DNA from: Streptomyces sp. DH5
Lineage (GTDB): Bacteria; Actinomycetota; Actinomycetes; Streptomycetales; Streptomycetaceae
Length of the DNA: 64,000 nt
Reading direction: 5' to 3'
Assembly (NCBI RefSeq): GCF_020873915.1
Contig: NZ_JAHWGP010000006.1
Location: forward strand, 62,001-126,000
Below the pieces are notes generated by a model, which was given only the letters and a program-made list of their open reading frames with translations, ran no database searches and was not told where the DNA came from. The position numbers were made by a program, and so were the translations under genes. Positions 16,860-25,150 of the stretch are shown in pieces (position 1 is the stretch's first letter; each line of letters starts with the position of its first letter).

Positions 16860-17231
16860 TCACCGGTCCTGCCGGGGCCACCCGCGCTCCACCGCGTAAC
16901 GCTCACCGGCGGCGTGCCACCACGCCGGTGGTGACGGGCCGTCGCCCGGGGCGGGACCGGTCCGGGCGGGGTCCAGTCCCAGCCGCCGCAGTGCTCCGGC
17001 GTCCACCGTCACGGTGATCCACCCGCGCCACCGGCCGTCCCCGTCCCGGCCGCACGCGTGGTCGAAGCGCAGCTCGGCCGGGGTGAACGGCACCCAGTCG
17101 ATGCCCCGCTCACGCAGTCAAGCGCGCAGCGCGGCCCGGGGGCCGGGGCGGCCCGGCAGGTTCTCGTACTCCACGACGGCGATCCGGTCGTGCTGCGGGT
17201 GTACGGCGCCGGTGACGGTCATGCCCGTCAT
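16860..17231 (-). pseudogene. Small hypothetical gene interrupted by an in-frame TGA
   Basis: On the minus strand, an ATG at 17231 opens a frame (MTGMTVTGAVHPQHDR) that reads well to a TGA at 17120-17118 and then continues in the same frame with normal codon use to 16860. The context (RAALRA, stop, LRERGIDW) suggests a Trp TGG changed to TGA. Undisturbed, the protein would be 123 aa. It contains DRIAVVEYENLPG and a GRWRGWITVTVDAGAL strand. The family is not recognised. Sequencing error cannot be excluded. Confidence 0.55.
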
Positions 17232-17365
17232 GATGCCTCAGGGCCGCCCGCACGGGGGCACCGTCGACGGACCGGGACCACTGGAACGCCGAGCGCCCGC
17301 CCTCCCCGTACGGGGCTGGGCGGGCGCGCTCGGGGGTGGCGCCCCGCAGGGCGCCGGGGTCGGCG

Positions 17366-17971
17366 TCAGGCCTTGCGGATCGCCGAGATGTCGAAGTTCA
17401 GCTTGATCTTGTCGGAGACCAGGACGCCACCCGTCTCCAGCGCCGCGTTCCAGGTCAGGCCCCACTCGGAGCGCAGGATCTCCGCCTTGCCCTCGAAGCC
17501 GACGCGCTGGTTGCCGAACGGGTCGGTCGCGGCGCCGTTGAACTCCAGGTCGATGGTGAGCGGCTTGGTGGTGCCGAGGACGGTCAGGTCACCGGTGATG
17601 CGGTAGTCGTCGCCGCCGAGGGCCTCCGCCTTGGTGGTGCGGAAGGTCATCGTCGGGAACTCGTCGGTCCTGAAGAAGTCGGAGCTCTTCAGGTGGCCGT
17701 CGCGGTCGGCGTTGCCCGTGTCGATGCTGTCCATCACGACGTCGATGGTCGCCGTCGACCTGGACGGGTCCGTGCCGTCGAGGTGCAGGGTGCCGGTGAA
17801 GTCCTTGAAGCCGCCCTTGACGTTGGTGACCATCGCGTGGCGGGCGACGAAACCGATCGTGGTGTGCGCCGGGTCGATCTCGTACTCGCCGGTCACCGCG
17901 GCCAGGTCCGGGTTCACCTCGGCGGGGGCGGCGGTGGCGGTGTCGTCGTGCTTGCGGCTGAAGATGCTCAT
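17366..17971 (-). CDS. YceI-family lipid/isoprenoid-binding protein
   Basis: 201 aa, no signal peptide, so cytoplasmic. YceI proteins form a lipocalin-like barrel binding isoprenoid quinone-like ligands. Family landmarks are YEIDPAHTTIGFVARHAMV, VKGGFKDFTG, KSSDFFRTDEFPTMTF and GDLTVLGTTKPLTIDLEF. AGGAGGA lies before ATG 17971. The promoter region carries a strong palindrome (17994-18007) of the type bound by MarR-family repressors, and YceI genes are often controlled by such regulators. No MarR gene is in this window. Confidence 0.92.
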   Translation of the reverse strand: MSIFSRKHDDTATAAPAEVNPDLAAVTGEYEIDPAHTTIGFVARHAMVTNVKGGFKDFTGTLHLDGTDPSRSTATIDVVMDSIDTGNADRDGHLKSSDFFRTDEFPTMTFRTTKAEALGGDDYRITGDLTVLGTTKPLTIDLEFNGAATDPFGNQRVGFEGKAEILRSEWGLTWNAALETGGVLVSDKIKLNFDISAIRKA

Positions 17972-17993
17972 GGTGTTCCTCCTGGGAGATCAC

Positions 17994-18053
17994 GTTGAAT
18001 GTTCAACTAACTGAACAAGGTCCACCGTAGACCCATCCCCTTCAAAGTTCAAC
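17994..18053. promoter_or_regulatory. MarR-type operator with repeated GTTCAAC half-sites
   Basis: GTTGAA-TG-TTCAAC (17994-18007) is a near-perfect palindrome located 23 bases upstream of the YceI start. A partial half-site (TGAAC, 18012-18016) and another GTTCAAC (18047-18053) follow. Spacing and sequence resemble MarR-family operators. It should repress the YceI promoter. Confidence 0.6.
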
Positions 18054-18192
18054 ATCTTTCGGGAAGGTGGCGCGAATGAGCCCTGAGCAGTGCGGACCTG
18101 GCCGGGAAGCGCCCGGCAACCCGGGGGAGGCGAGGCCGTTCGCGCTCGACGGCCGGGTTCCCGACCGCGTCACCGGCACACGCCCGCCCCGG

Positions 18193-19692
18193 TCACTGCC
18201 GCGGTGAGCGGGCCGGCACGCCCCGCCCGCCGTCCCGCGTGTGCACGTACAGCATGCGCCGGTCACCGACGTCGAGACGCTGCGGGAGCGGCAGCTCGTG
18301 ACGCACCGGACGGGCGTGGTCGGCGAGCTGCCGGCGCGGGTTGTACACCTGGTTGAACTTCCACAGCATCCGGGCGAAGTTCGTCTGCCCGTGCGCCAGG
18401 TTGCGGGCGAGCACCCGCGCCGCGCCGAACGCCGTGCGCACCCCCAGATGCTTGCGGTTGATGACCGCCTGGGTGCGCACCAGCTCCTCGTAGAACCGGG
18501 CCAGCGGCAGCTTGGTGGGCACCACCGCGTGCTGGATGTCGAAGAGGCGGTAGTCCCGGGTGGTGAGCCGGCGGGACTCGGTGTGCCAGATCTCCGTCCC
18601 CGGGTACGGCGTCATCACCGTGAAGTGCACGATCTCCGGAACGGCCAGCGCGAACTCGCGCACCACCCGGAAGCGCTCCTCGTCCCACCCGGGGTCCACG
18701 ATCAGATTGATGGCGACCTGGATGCCCAGCCGGCGGGCGGTCTCCAGCGCCTTCAGGTTCTCGTCGGGGCTGACCCGCTTGCGGTACAGGTCGAGCCCCT
18801 CGGCGTCGATCGCCTCCATGCCGAGGAACATGTAGCGCAGCCCCAGCCGCGCCCACCGCTCGAACACCTCGGGGTGGCGCAGCAGGACGTCGGAGCGGGT
18901 CTCCAGGTAGTACCGCTTGCGGATGCGGCGCCGCTCCACCTCGGCCGCGATGGCGTTCCCGTGCTCGGGCCGGATGAAGGCCACGTCGTCCACGATGAAC
19001 ACGTTCGGCTCGCGGATCCTCGCCAGGTCCTCCGCCGCCGCCTCCGGCGAGGCCTTGCGGTAGCTGCGGCCGTAGAACGTCCACGCCGAGCAGAACGAGC
19101 AGTCCCAGGGACAGCCGCGGGTGAACTCGATCGAGGCGCACGGATCGAGCTCCCCGATGAAGTAGCGGCGCCGGTTGCGCATCAGGTCCCGCGCCGGGAA
19201 CGGTCCGTCGATGCTGTGCAGCATCAGCGGAGCCGGACCGCGTCCGGACGCGGTGACCACACCCGGCACGCCCTCCACCCCGCCGTCGCGCACCGCCTCC
19301 AGCAGGGGCGCCATGGCCGGCTCGCCCTCCCCGCGGACCACCGCGTCGACGGCGCCCGCCGCCTGGTCGAGAACCTCCTCGGCGACGAAGGAGACGCTGT
19401 GTCCGCCAAGGAAGACGAAGCAGTCCGGCAGCTCCTGCTTCACCCGTCTGGCCAGCGCGATCGCCTCGGGGATGTTCGCCAGGTAGTTCAGGGAGATGCC
19501 GAGCGCCTCCGGCCGGAAGGACCGCACCTCCTCGCGCAGCCGCCGCACGCCGAGCACCTGGAGGTCCACGACCCGCACCTCGTGACCCGCCTCCCGGGCG
19601 GCACCCGCCACCCGCTCCAGACCCAGGGGCTCCAGCCTGAGGAAGATCTCGGAGTACATCAGGGCGGTGGGATGGACGAGCAGCAGACGCAT
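18193..19692 (-). CDS. B12-binding radical SAM protein, HpnR-like (hopanoid C-3 methylase-like)
   Basis: 499 aa from ATG 19692. An N-terminal cobalamin-binding domain (about 1-140, including LGGHSVSFVAEEVL) is followed by a radical SAM core with the three cluster Cys in GCPWDCSFC, near residue 195. Long motifs such as AWTFYGRSYRK, EPNVFIVDDVAFI, YYLETRSDVLL and MTPYPGTEIWHTESRRL match, from memory, the HpnR family that methylates hopanoids at C-3. Hopanoid genes exist elsewhere in Streptomyces chromosomes but none is in this window, so the substrate is inferred. It is divergent from a short-chain dehydrogenase. Confidence 0.75.
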   Translation of the reverse strand: MRLLLVHPTALMYSEIFLRLEPLGLERVAGAAREAGHEVRVVDLQVLGVRRLREEVRSFRPEALGISLNYLANIPEAIALARRVKQELPDCFVFLGGHSVSFVAEEVLDQAAGAVDAVVRGEGEPAMAPLLEAVRDGGVEGVPGVVTASGRGPAPLMLHSIDGPFPARDLMRNRRRYFIGELDPCASIEFTRGCPWDCSFCSAWTFYGRSYRKASPEAAAEDLARIREPNVFIVDDVAFIRPEHGNAIAAEVERRRIRKRYYLETRSDVLLRHPEVFERWARLGLRYMFLGMEAIDAEGLDLYRKRVSPDENLKALETARRLGIQVAINLIVDPGWDEERFRVVREFALAVPEIVHFTVMTPYPGTEIWHTESRRLTTRDYRLFDIQHAVVPTKLPLARFYEELVRTQAVINRKHLGVRTAFGAARVLARNLAHGQTNFARMLWKFNQVYNPRRQLADHARPVRHELPLPQRLDVGDRRMLYVHTRDGGRGVPARSPRQ

Positions 19693-19985
19693 GGGTGACC
19701 TCGTCACGGGGGCCGGAGGGACCGGGCACAGAAGGTGTTCCTTTCGTAACCCGGCGGACCGTACGCCGGGGTCCCCGTACGCCCGGATGGCCGTACCCCG
19801 CGCCCGCAGGAGTGACCCCGCGGCGCGGCCACCGCGGGCCGGGAGGGCCGGGCACCACGCCCCCGGCCGGGCCGCGGCCCGCACCCGCCGGGCGTCCCGC
19901 GGGCGGGCTCCACCGCTGGCGCGCCGCGCCGTACCCGGGGTGTCCTGGATGCGGACCGCAGCGACTGCCCCTGGGAGACCGACTC
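19693..19985. promoter_or_regulatory. Divergent intergenic region, hpnR-like/SDR
   Basis: 293 bp between two divergent genes. It must hold both promoters. I see only GC-rich sequence with no clear -10 element or palindrome that I would name as an operator. Confidence 0.35.
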
Positions 19986-20849
19986 GTGACCACCACCGGA
20001 TCCGGTTCCACCTACGACCCTCCGGCGGACCCGGATCGCGGTGCCGTCCCGGCCGCGGCCTCCGCCCGCGCGGCGGCACGCGGCCACGGGCAGCCCTCGC
20101 GCACCGACCGGCGCGTAGTCCTCGTCACCGGCGCCTCCTCCGGCATCGGCGCGGCCACCGCGCGGCGCTTCGCCGCCGGCGGCTGGCAGCTGCTGCTCAG
20201 CGGACGCGACCGGCGCCGGCTGGAGGAGACGGCGTCCGGCACCTCCGCCGTCCTCCTGCCCGCCGACCTCGCCGCCCCGGAGGGGGCGAGGCTGCTCGCG
20301 GAGGCGGCGCTGAGGGCGACCGGCCGCATCGACGTGCTGGTCGCCGGCGCGGGCATCGGCTGGGCGGGCCCGTTCCTGACCATGCCGCACACCGACATCG
20401 ACCGGGTGCTCTTCCTCGACCTCAACGCCACGCTGCACCTCGTGCGGGAGGTGCTGCCCGCGATGGTGGCGGCCGGCCGGGGCCGGGTGGTGCTCGTCGG
20501 CTCCGTGGCCGGCGCCGTCGGCGTGCGGGAGGAAGCGGTGTACTCCGCCGCCAAGGCGGGGCTGGCCGCGTTCGCCGAGGCGCTGCGGCAGGAACTGCGC
20601 GGTACGGGCGTCGGGGTGACCCTCGTCGTGCCCGGTCCGGTCGAGACGGGCTTCTTCGCCCGCCGCGGCAGGCCCTACCACCGGACCCGCCCCCGCCCCA
20701 CCTCACCCGGCCGGGTCGCGGCCGCCGTGTGGGACGCCGTCTCCCACGCCCGTGACGACACCTACGTGCCCCCCTGGCTCACCCTCCCGGGACGCGTCCG
20801 CGCCCTCACCCCCCACCTCTACCGCAGACTCCTCAACCGCTTCGGCTGA
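19986..20849 (+). CDS. Short-chain dehydrogenase/reductase
   Basis: 287 aa from GTG 19986 (GGGAGA 6 bases upstream); the longer open frame upstream is non-coding in composition. A disordered Ala-rich N-terminus of about 38 residues precedes a classical SDR fold: VLVTGASSGIGAATARRF for NADP(H), LVAGAGIGWAGP, the catalytic Ser in LVGSVAGAV and YSAAKAGLAAF with Tyr/Lys. The C-terminus ends in a basic helix (RVRALTPHLYRRLLNRFG), common in SDRs that act at membranes on lipids. Its divergent position beside an HpnR-like gene hints at a shared lipid pathway, but this is only inferred. Confidence 0.85.
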   Translation: MTTTGSGSTYDPPADPDRGAVPAAASARAAARGHGQPSRTDRRVVLVTGASSGIGAATARRFAAGGWQLLLSGRDRRRLEETASGTSAVLLPADLAAPEGARLLAEAALRATGRIDVLVAGAGIGWAGPFLTMPHTDIDRVLFLDLNATLHLVREVLPAMVAAGRGRVVLVGSVAGAVGVREEAVYSAAKAGLAAFAEALRQELRGTGVGVTLVVPGPVETGFFARRGRPYHRTRPRPTSPGRVAAAVWDAVSHARDDTYVPPWLTLPGRVRALTPHLYRRLLNRFG

Positions 20850-21647
20850 CCCGTGCTGAGGGCCCGGCGAGAGGCCGCGGGCGCCGGGCGGCACCCCTGC
20901 CGAGACGGTCGTCGACGCAGCAACCCGGGAGAGTCCGGCACCCGGCCCGCGCTCGATGCCGCGGCTGGGCCCATCTGCGGGGCCACGGCGGCTGGTTCGT
21001 CCTCGACGGACACCGGCGGACCCTGCGCGAGCACCGCACCGGCGCCCGGTCCGACAGCGACGCCACGAGCACCACCGAGCGCCGCCCCCGCCGCCGGCGG
21101 ACCCCCGGCCCGACCACGGCACCACCCCCACCGGCGCGGCCCTCACCGAGCCGCCCGCGCTCGTGTCCTGCTGCCCGGCGCCTTCCCCCACGAGGCCGCC
21201 CGCCGCGCCGCCGACCCGCACCGGCTGAGGATCCTCGCCAACGACCCTGCCCGCGGGGCGGTCACCGTCCCCTCCCTCGGCCTCACCGCCGCCGCGGCCG
21301 TACCGCTACGCTCTGCGTGAGCGGGCCGACCCGAACGGGCGAACCGGTGGAGATCGTCCGGGACCACCCGGTGCGGACGGTGCTGAGGGCCCCGGACTCC
21401 ATGGCAGTACTGACCACCGGCCCCCGGCCGCGGCTGCGCGTCACCCGGCAGGAGGCATGCGCCACCCAGGAATGTGAGGTGGCTCTCAACTGACGTCTTT
21501 GTGTGACCTCTACAAGCATGAGGCCCTCTGAGCAGTCGGAACGCCTGCGTGTCGCCATGGTTCTGTTCAGTGCTACCAGGAAAACGCGCCCGAGACTGTG
21601 AGGAGTCGACGGCTCGCATTCGCCGGTGTGCTTCGTAAGGTCACTAC
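20850..21647 (+). other. 800-bp stretch without a convincing gene; possible decayed coding sequence
   Basis: Open frames here lack consistent codon bias. A short stretch near 20959-21070 reads CRGWAHLRGHGGWFVLDGH and looks protein-like but has no start and runs into Pro/Arg-rich noise. A 58-codon frame (GTG 21317 to TGA 21493; EIVRDHPVRTVLRAPDS) overlaps the stop of a longer frame by GTGA. These may be relics of one or two small genes. The last 150 bp before accB is AT-richer and probably contains its promoter. Confidence 0.4.
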
Positions 21648-23231
21648 ATGACCGTTTTGGATGAGGCGCCGGGTGAGCCGACCGACGCGCGCGGACGCGT
21701 GGCCGAACTGCACGAGATCCGTGCCCAGGCACTGGCCGGCCCGAGCGAGAAGGCGACCCGGGCGCAGCACGCCAAGGGCAAGCTGACCGCGCGGGAGCGC
21801 ATCGAACTGCTGCTGGACCCCGGGTCCTTCCGCGAGGTCGAGCAGCTGCGCCGGCACCGGGCCACGGGCTTCGGTCTGGAGGAGAAGAAGCCGTACTCGG
21901 ACGGTGTGATCACCGGTTGGGGCACGGTCGAGGGCCGTACGGTCTTCGTCTACGCGCACGACTTCCGGATCTTCGGCGGTGCGCTGGGCGAGGCTCACGC
22001 CACCAAGATCCACAAAATCATGGACATGGCCATCGCGGCGGGCGCGCCCCTGGTCTCGCTGAACGACGGCGCCGGCGCGCGCATCCAGGAGGGCGTCTCC
22101 GCGCTCGCCGGGTACGGCGGCATCTTCCAGCGCAACACCAGGGCTTCCGGTGTCATCCCGCAGATCAGCGTGATGCTCGGCCCGTGCGCGGGCGGCGCGG
22201 CCTACAGCCCCGCCCTCACCGACTTCGTGTTCATGGTCCGTGACACCTCGCAGATGTTCATCACCGGCCCGGACGTGGTCAAGGCGGTCACCGGCGAGGA
22301 GATCACGCAGAACGGCCTCGGCGGCGCGGACGTGCACGCCGAGACCTCCGGCGTCTGCCACTTCGCCTACGACGACGAGGAGACGTGCATCCACGAGGTG
22401 CGCTACCTGTTGTCGCTGCTCCCGCAGAACAACCGGGAGAACCCGCCGCGGGCGGAGAGCTCCGACGCGGCCGACCGCCGCAGCGAGGTCCTGCTGGACC
22501 TGGTGCCGGCCGACGGCAACCGGCCGTACGACATGGCCAAGGTCATCGAGGAGATCGTCGACGACGGCGAGTACCTGGAGGTCCACGAGCGCTGGGCGCG
22601 GAACATCATCTGCGCGATGGCCCGGATGGACGGTCAGGTCGTCGGTATCGTCGCCAACCAGCCGCAGTCGCTGGCGGGCGTGCTGGACATCGAGGCGTCC
22701 GAGAAGGCCGCCCGCTTCGTCCAGATGTGTGACGCCTTCAACATCCCGATCCTCACCTTCCTGGACGTCCCCGGCTTCCTCCCGGGCGTCGACCAGGAGC
22801 ACGGCGGCATCATCCGCCACGGCGCGAAGCTGCTCTACGCCTACTGCAACGCCACCGTGCCGCGGATCTCCCTCATCCTGCGCAAGGCGTACGGCGGCGC
22901 GTACATCGTCATGGACTCCCAGTCCATCGGCGCCGACCTCACCTACGCCTGGCCGACGAACGAGATCGCGGTCATGGGCGCGGAGGGCGCGGCCAACGTC
23001 ATCTTCCGCCGGCAGATCGCCGAGGCCGAGGACCCGGACGCGATGCGGGCCCGCATGGTCAAGGAGTACAAGTCCGAGCTGATGCACCCGTACTACGCGG
23101 CCGAGCGGGGGCTGGTCGACGACGTCATCGACCCCGCCGAGACGCGTGAAGTGCTGATCCGTTCGCTGGCGATGCTGCAGTCCAAGCACGCCGACCTGCC
23201 GTCCCGCAAGCACGGCAACCCGCCCCAGTAA
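21648..23231 (+). CDS. accB: Acyl-CoA carboxylase beta (carboxyltransferase) subunit, propionyl-CoA type
   Basis: 527 aa. It transfers carboxyl from the biotin on the alpha subunit to propionyl-/acetyl-CoA, giving methylmalonyl-/malonyl-CoA for fatty acids and polyketides. The N-terminal half has KGKLTARERIELLLDPGSF, the oxyanion segment NDGAGARIQEGVSALAGYG and MLGPCAGGAAYSPALTDF; the C-terminal half has DVPGFLPGVDQEHGGIIRHG and KAYGGAYIVMDSQSIGAD. The epsilon gene follows at 14 bases, which fits the PccB/AccB branch. The alpha (biotin) subunit is not in the window. It is also called pccB. Confidence 0.93.
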   Translation: MTVLDEAPGEPTDARGRVAELHEIRAQALAGPSEKATRAQHAKGKLTARERIELLLDPGSFREVEQLRRHRATGFGLEEKKPYSDGVITGWGTVEGRTVFVYAHDFRIFGGALGEAHATKIHKIMDMAIAAGAPLVSLNDGAGARIQEGVSALAGYGGIFQRNTRASGVIPQISVMLGPCAGGAAYSPALTDFVFMVRDTSQMFITGPDVVKAVTGEEITQNGLGGADVHAETSGVCHFAYDDEETCIHEVRYLLSLLPQNNRENPPRAESSDAADRRSEVLLDLVPADGNRPYDMAKVIEEIVDDGEYLEVHERWARNIICAMARMDGQVVGIVANQPQSLAGVLDIEASEKAARFVQMCDAFNIPILTFLDVPGFLPGVDQEHGGIIRHGAKLLYAYCNATVPRISLILRKAYGGAYIVMDSQSIGADLTYAWPTNEIAVMGAEGAANVIFRRQIAEAEDPDAMRARMVKEYKSELMHPYYAAERGLVDDVIDPAETREVLIRSLAMLQSKHADLPSRKHGNPPQ

Positions 23232-23245
23232 GGAGACGCACGCCC

Positions 23246-23434
23246 ATGAGCACACCTGACATCCGTGTCGAGAAGGGCCACGCGGAGCCGGAGGAGGTCG
23301 CCGCGCTCACGGCGATCCTGCTGGCGCGGGCCGCCACGCCGGCGGCCGCTCCGGCGCACCGGGGCCGCGCGCGGGCCGGCTGGCGCCGCCTGGAACGCGA
23401 GAACGGGTTCCGGGCCCCCCACAGCTGGCGCTGA
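23246..23434 (+). CDS. accE: Acyl-CoA carboxylase epsilon subunit
   Basis: 62 aa. The epsilon subunit stabilises and stimulates the alpha-beta carboxylase complex of actinobacteria. It has the expected acidic start (DIRVEKGHAEPEEVAALTAI), an Ala-rich linker and the basic C-terminal tail (GWRRLERENGFRAPHSWR). AAGGAG precedes ATG 23246, and it lies in operon with accB. It is also called pccE. Confidence 0.9.
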   Translation: MSTPDIRVEKGHAEPEEVAALTAILLARAATPAAAPAHRGRARAGWRRLERENGFRAPHSWR

Positions 23435-23451
23435 CCTCCCCCACGAGCACG

Positions 23452-23485
23452 AAGAGGCCCCTTCGCTGAACAGGAGGGGTCTCTT
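23452..23485 (+). terminator. Terminator after accB-accE
   Basis: A 13-bp stem (23452-23464 with 23473-23485, two G-T pairs) with an 8-base loop, 17 bases after the accE stop. The 3' arm ends in TCTCTT. Confidence 0.75.
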
Positions 23486-23518
23486 GCCGTACCCGGGGCG
23501 CGGCCGCGGACCGACGCG

Positions 23519-23666
23519 GTGCCGAGGGCGTCGGCGGGGCCGTCCCCTCGGGGGCGCGGGGAACTGCGCGACCGGCCCCCGTGTACCCGCACCCGGTAAT
23601 GCGACAGCCCCCTGGCAGCCCGGTGGCGGCGGGGGGCGTCGCGTAACTCGGCGCTGCGAGGTGCCG
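23519..23666. repeat. Streptomyces interspersed palindromic element, copy 1
   Basis: A 148-bp non-coding unit, repeated at 23763-23910 with an offset of exactly 244 bp and only a handful of differences. It includes the palindromic GGGGGCGCGGGGAACTGCGC/GACCGGCCCCC segment, which I recall as a frequent intergenic repeat in Streptomyces genomes. Its function is unknown. Between the copies lies a perfect 9-bp hairpin (23679-23698). Confidence 0.7.
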
Positions 23667-23762
23667 TCTGCGCCCGCCCGTGCCGCCCAGGCGGCACGAC
23701 TGCCCGCAGGTGGCGGCAGCCGTCGGCGCGGGCGGGCGATCAGCGCGGGCGTTGAGAGAGCC

Positions 23763-23910
23763 GGTGCCGAGGGCGTCGGCGGGGCCGTCCCCTCGGGGGC
23801 GCGGGGAACTGCGCGACCGGCCCCCGCGTACCCGCACCCGGCAATGCGACAGCCCCCGGCAGCCCGGTGGCCGCGGGGGGCGTCGCGTAACTCGGCGCCA
23901 GGAGGTGCCG
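23763..23910. repeat. Streptomyces interspersed palindromic element, copy 2
   Basis: The second copy of the 148-bp unit, in the same orientation, ending 12 bases from the cvnD stop codon. It may double as the 3' end structure of the conservon transcript, which comes from the other strand. Confidence 0.7.
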
Positions 23911-23921
23911 CACGGCAGCCG

Positions 23922-24503
23922 TCAGCGGAGGCGTGCCATCAGCGCATGCTCCACGAGAGTGATCAGCGCCGACTTCGCGTCCGCACGGTGCCGCGCGTCC
24001 GTCGTGATGATCGGCGTGTCCGGTCCGATCTGCAGTGCCTCCCGGACCTCGTCCGGGTTGTACGGCTGCTGCCCGTCGAAGCCGTTGAGGGCGATCACGA
24101 ACGGCAGCCCGGAGTTCTCGAAGTAGTCGACCGCGGGGAAACAGTCGGCGAGACGACGCGTGTCCACCAGCACGATCGCGCCGATGGCGCCGCGCACCAG
24201 GTCGTCCCACATGAACCAGAAGCGGTCCTGACCGGGCGTACCGAAGAGGTACAGGATCAGGTCCTGGTCCAGGGTGATGCGGCCGAAGTCCATGGCGACC
24301 GTCGTGGTCGTCTTGTCCCCGGTGTGGGTGAGGTCGTCGATGCCTGCCGAAGCAGACGTCATGACGGCCTCCGTGCGCAGCGGGTTGATCTCCGAAACGG
24401 CCCCGACGAACGTGGTCTTGCCCACGCCGAAGCCACCCGCCACCACGATCTTCGCCGAGGTGGTGGAGCGGGAAGGACCGCCGCTAGAGCTTGCGAAGTC
24501 CAC
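23922..24503 (-). CDS. cvnD: Conservon component D: Ras-like small GTPase (first conservon)
   Basis: 193 aa from GTG 24503. GTPase motifs: P-loop GGFGVGKTTFV near 30, switch-II region FGTPGQDRFWFMW, and a variant G4 motif ALNGFDGQQ in place of NKxD. CvnD is the output GTPase of the membrane-associated complex formed with CvnA, B and C, loosely resembling eukaryotic G-protein signalling. The start overlaps the 3' end of cvnC by 20 bases, so translation is probably coupled. A second copy (29266-29856) is nearly identical in the C-terminal half. Confidence 0.92.
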   Translation of the reverse strand: MDFASSSGGPSRSTTSAKIVVAGGFGVGKTTFVGAVSEINPLRTEAVMTSASAGIDDLTHTGDKTTTTVAMDFGRITLDQDLILYLFGTPGQDRFWFMWDDLVRGAIGAIVLVDTRRLADCFPAVDYFENSGLPFVIALNGFDGQQPYNPDEVREALQIGPDTPIITTDARHRADAKSALITLVEHALMARLR

Positions 24504-25056
24504 TGAGCACCCTTTCGAGCAGTGTCACGTCTGGCTGGCCGCCGGCGCTCTCGTCGCCGCCGGGCTGATGGATGGCGACCAGTCCCGCCTCCGCCAAGTC
24601 GGCGACGAGGATCCTGGCCACGCCGAGGGGGATCGTGAGCAGGGCCGAGATCTCGGCCACCGACTTGATCTCCTGGCAGAGGTTGCAGATCCGCTGATGC
24701 TCGGGCAGCTGGCCCTGCATCTGGTGCGGCTGCGCGGTGGTGTGCACCAGCGCCTCGATGGCGAGCTGGTACCGCGGCCTGGTGCGTCCGCCCGTCATGG
24801 CGTACGGGCGCACCAGGGGATTGTTCGCCGCCCCGGCGGGCGACGGCTCCTGGGTGCGGCGCTGCGGCTGCACGGGCTGGATGCGTGGCGCTTGCGGCTG
24901 GTCGTACGGCGAAGGGCCGGGGCCCTGCGGCGCGTACGGCTGCCGGTGGTTCGGGGCGGAAGGGTAGCCGTACCCGCTCTGGGCGCCGTCGTTCTGGCCC
25001 TGTGCGGGACCGTACGACCAGTTGCCCGACGACGAACCGCCTGGGGGTGTTGCCAC
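24484..25056 (-). CDS. cvnC: Conservon component C: DUF742 protein (first conservon)
   Basis: 190 aa from GTG 25056 (GGAGGAG upstream). The first 85 residues are Gly/Tyr/Gln/Pro-rich and disordered. The DUF742 domain follows (LVRPYAMTGGRTRPRYQLAI, CNLCQEIKSVAEISALL, GVARILVADLAEAGL), ending DVTLLERVLSGLRKL; the LLxIPLGVARILVADL segment resembles a winged helix. The N-terminal extension is about 60 residues longer than in the second conservon. CvnC is thought to link the sensor kinase module to the GTPase. Confidence 0.9.
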   Translation of the reverse strand: MATPPGGSSSGNWSYGPAQGQNDGAQSGYGYPSAPNHRQPYAPQGPGPSPYDQPQAPRIQPVQPQRRTQEPSPAGAANNPLVRPYAMTGGRTRPRYQLAIEALVHTTAQPHQMQGQLPEHQRICNLCQEIKSVAEISALLTIPLGVARILVADLAEAGLVAIHQPGGDESAGGQPDVTLLERVLSGLRKL

Positions 25057-25150
25057 TTTCTCCTCCTCCGAATGTGCCTGGCACCCATCACTGTGGGGCC
25101 GCGTCCCGAAACCTTACGGCCACGGGACGCCAAACCGCACCGTTCGTCCG

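Noticed and set aside
23519-23910. Repeat pair considered as an insertion sequence or CRISPR
   Set aside because: No transposase, no terminal inverted repeats around a gene, and only two copies of a 148-bp non-coding unit.
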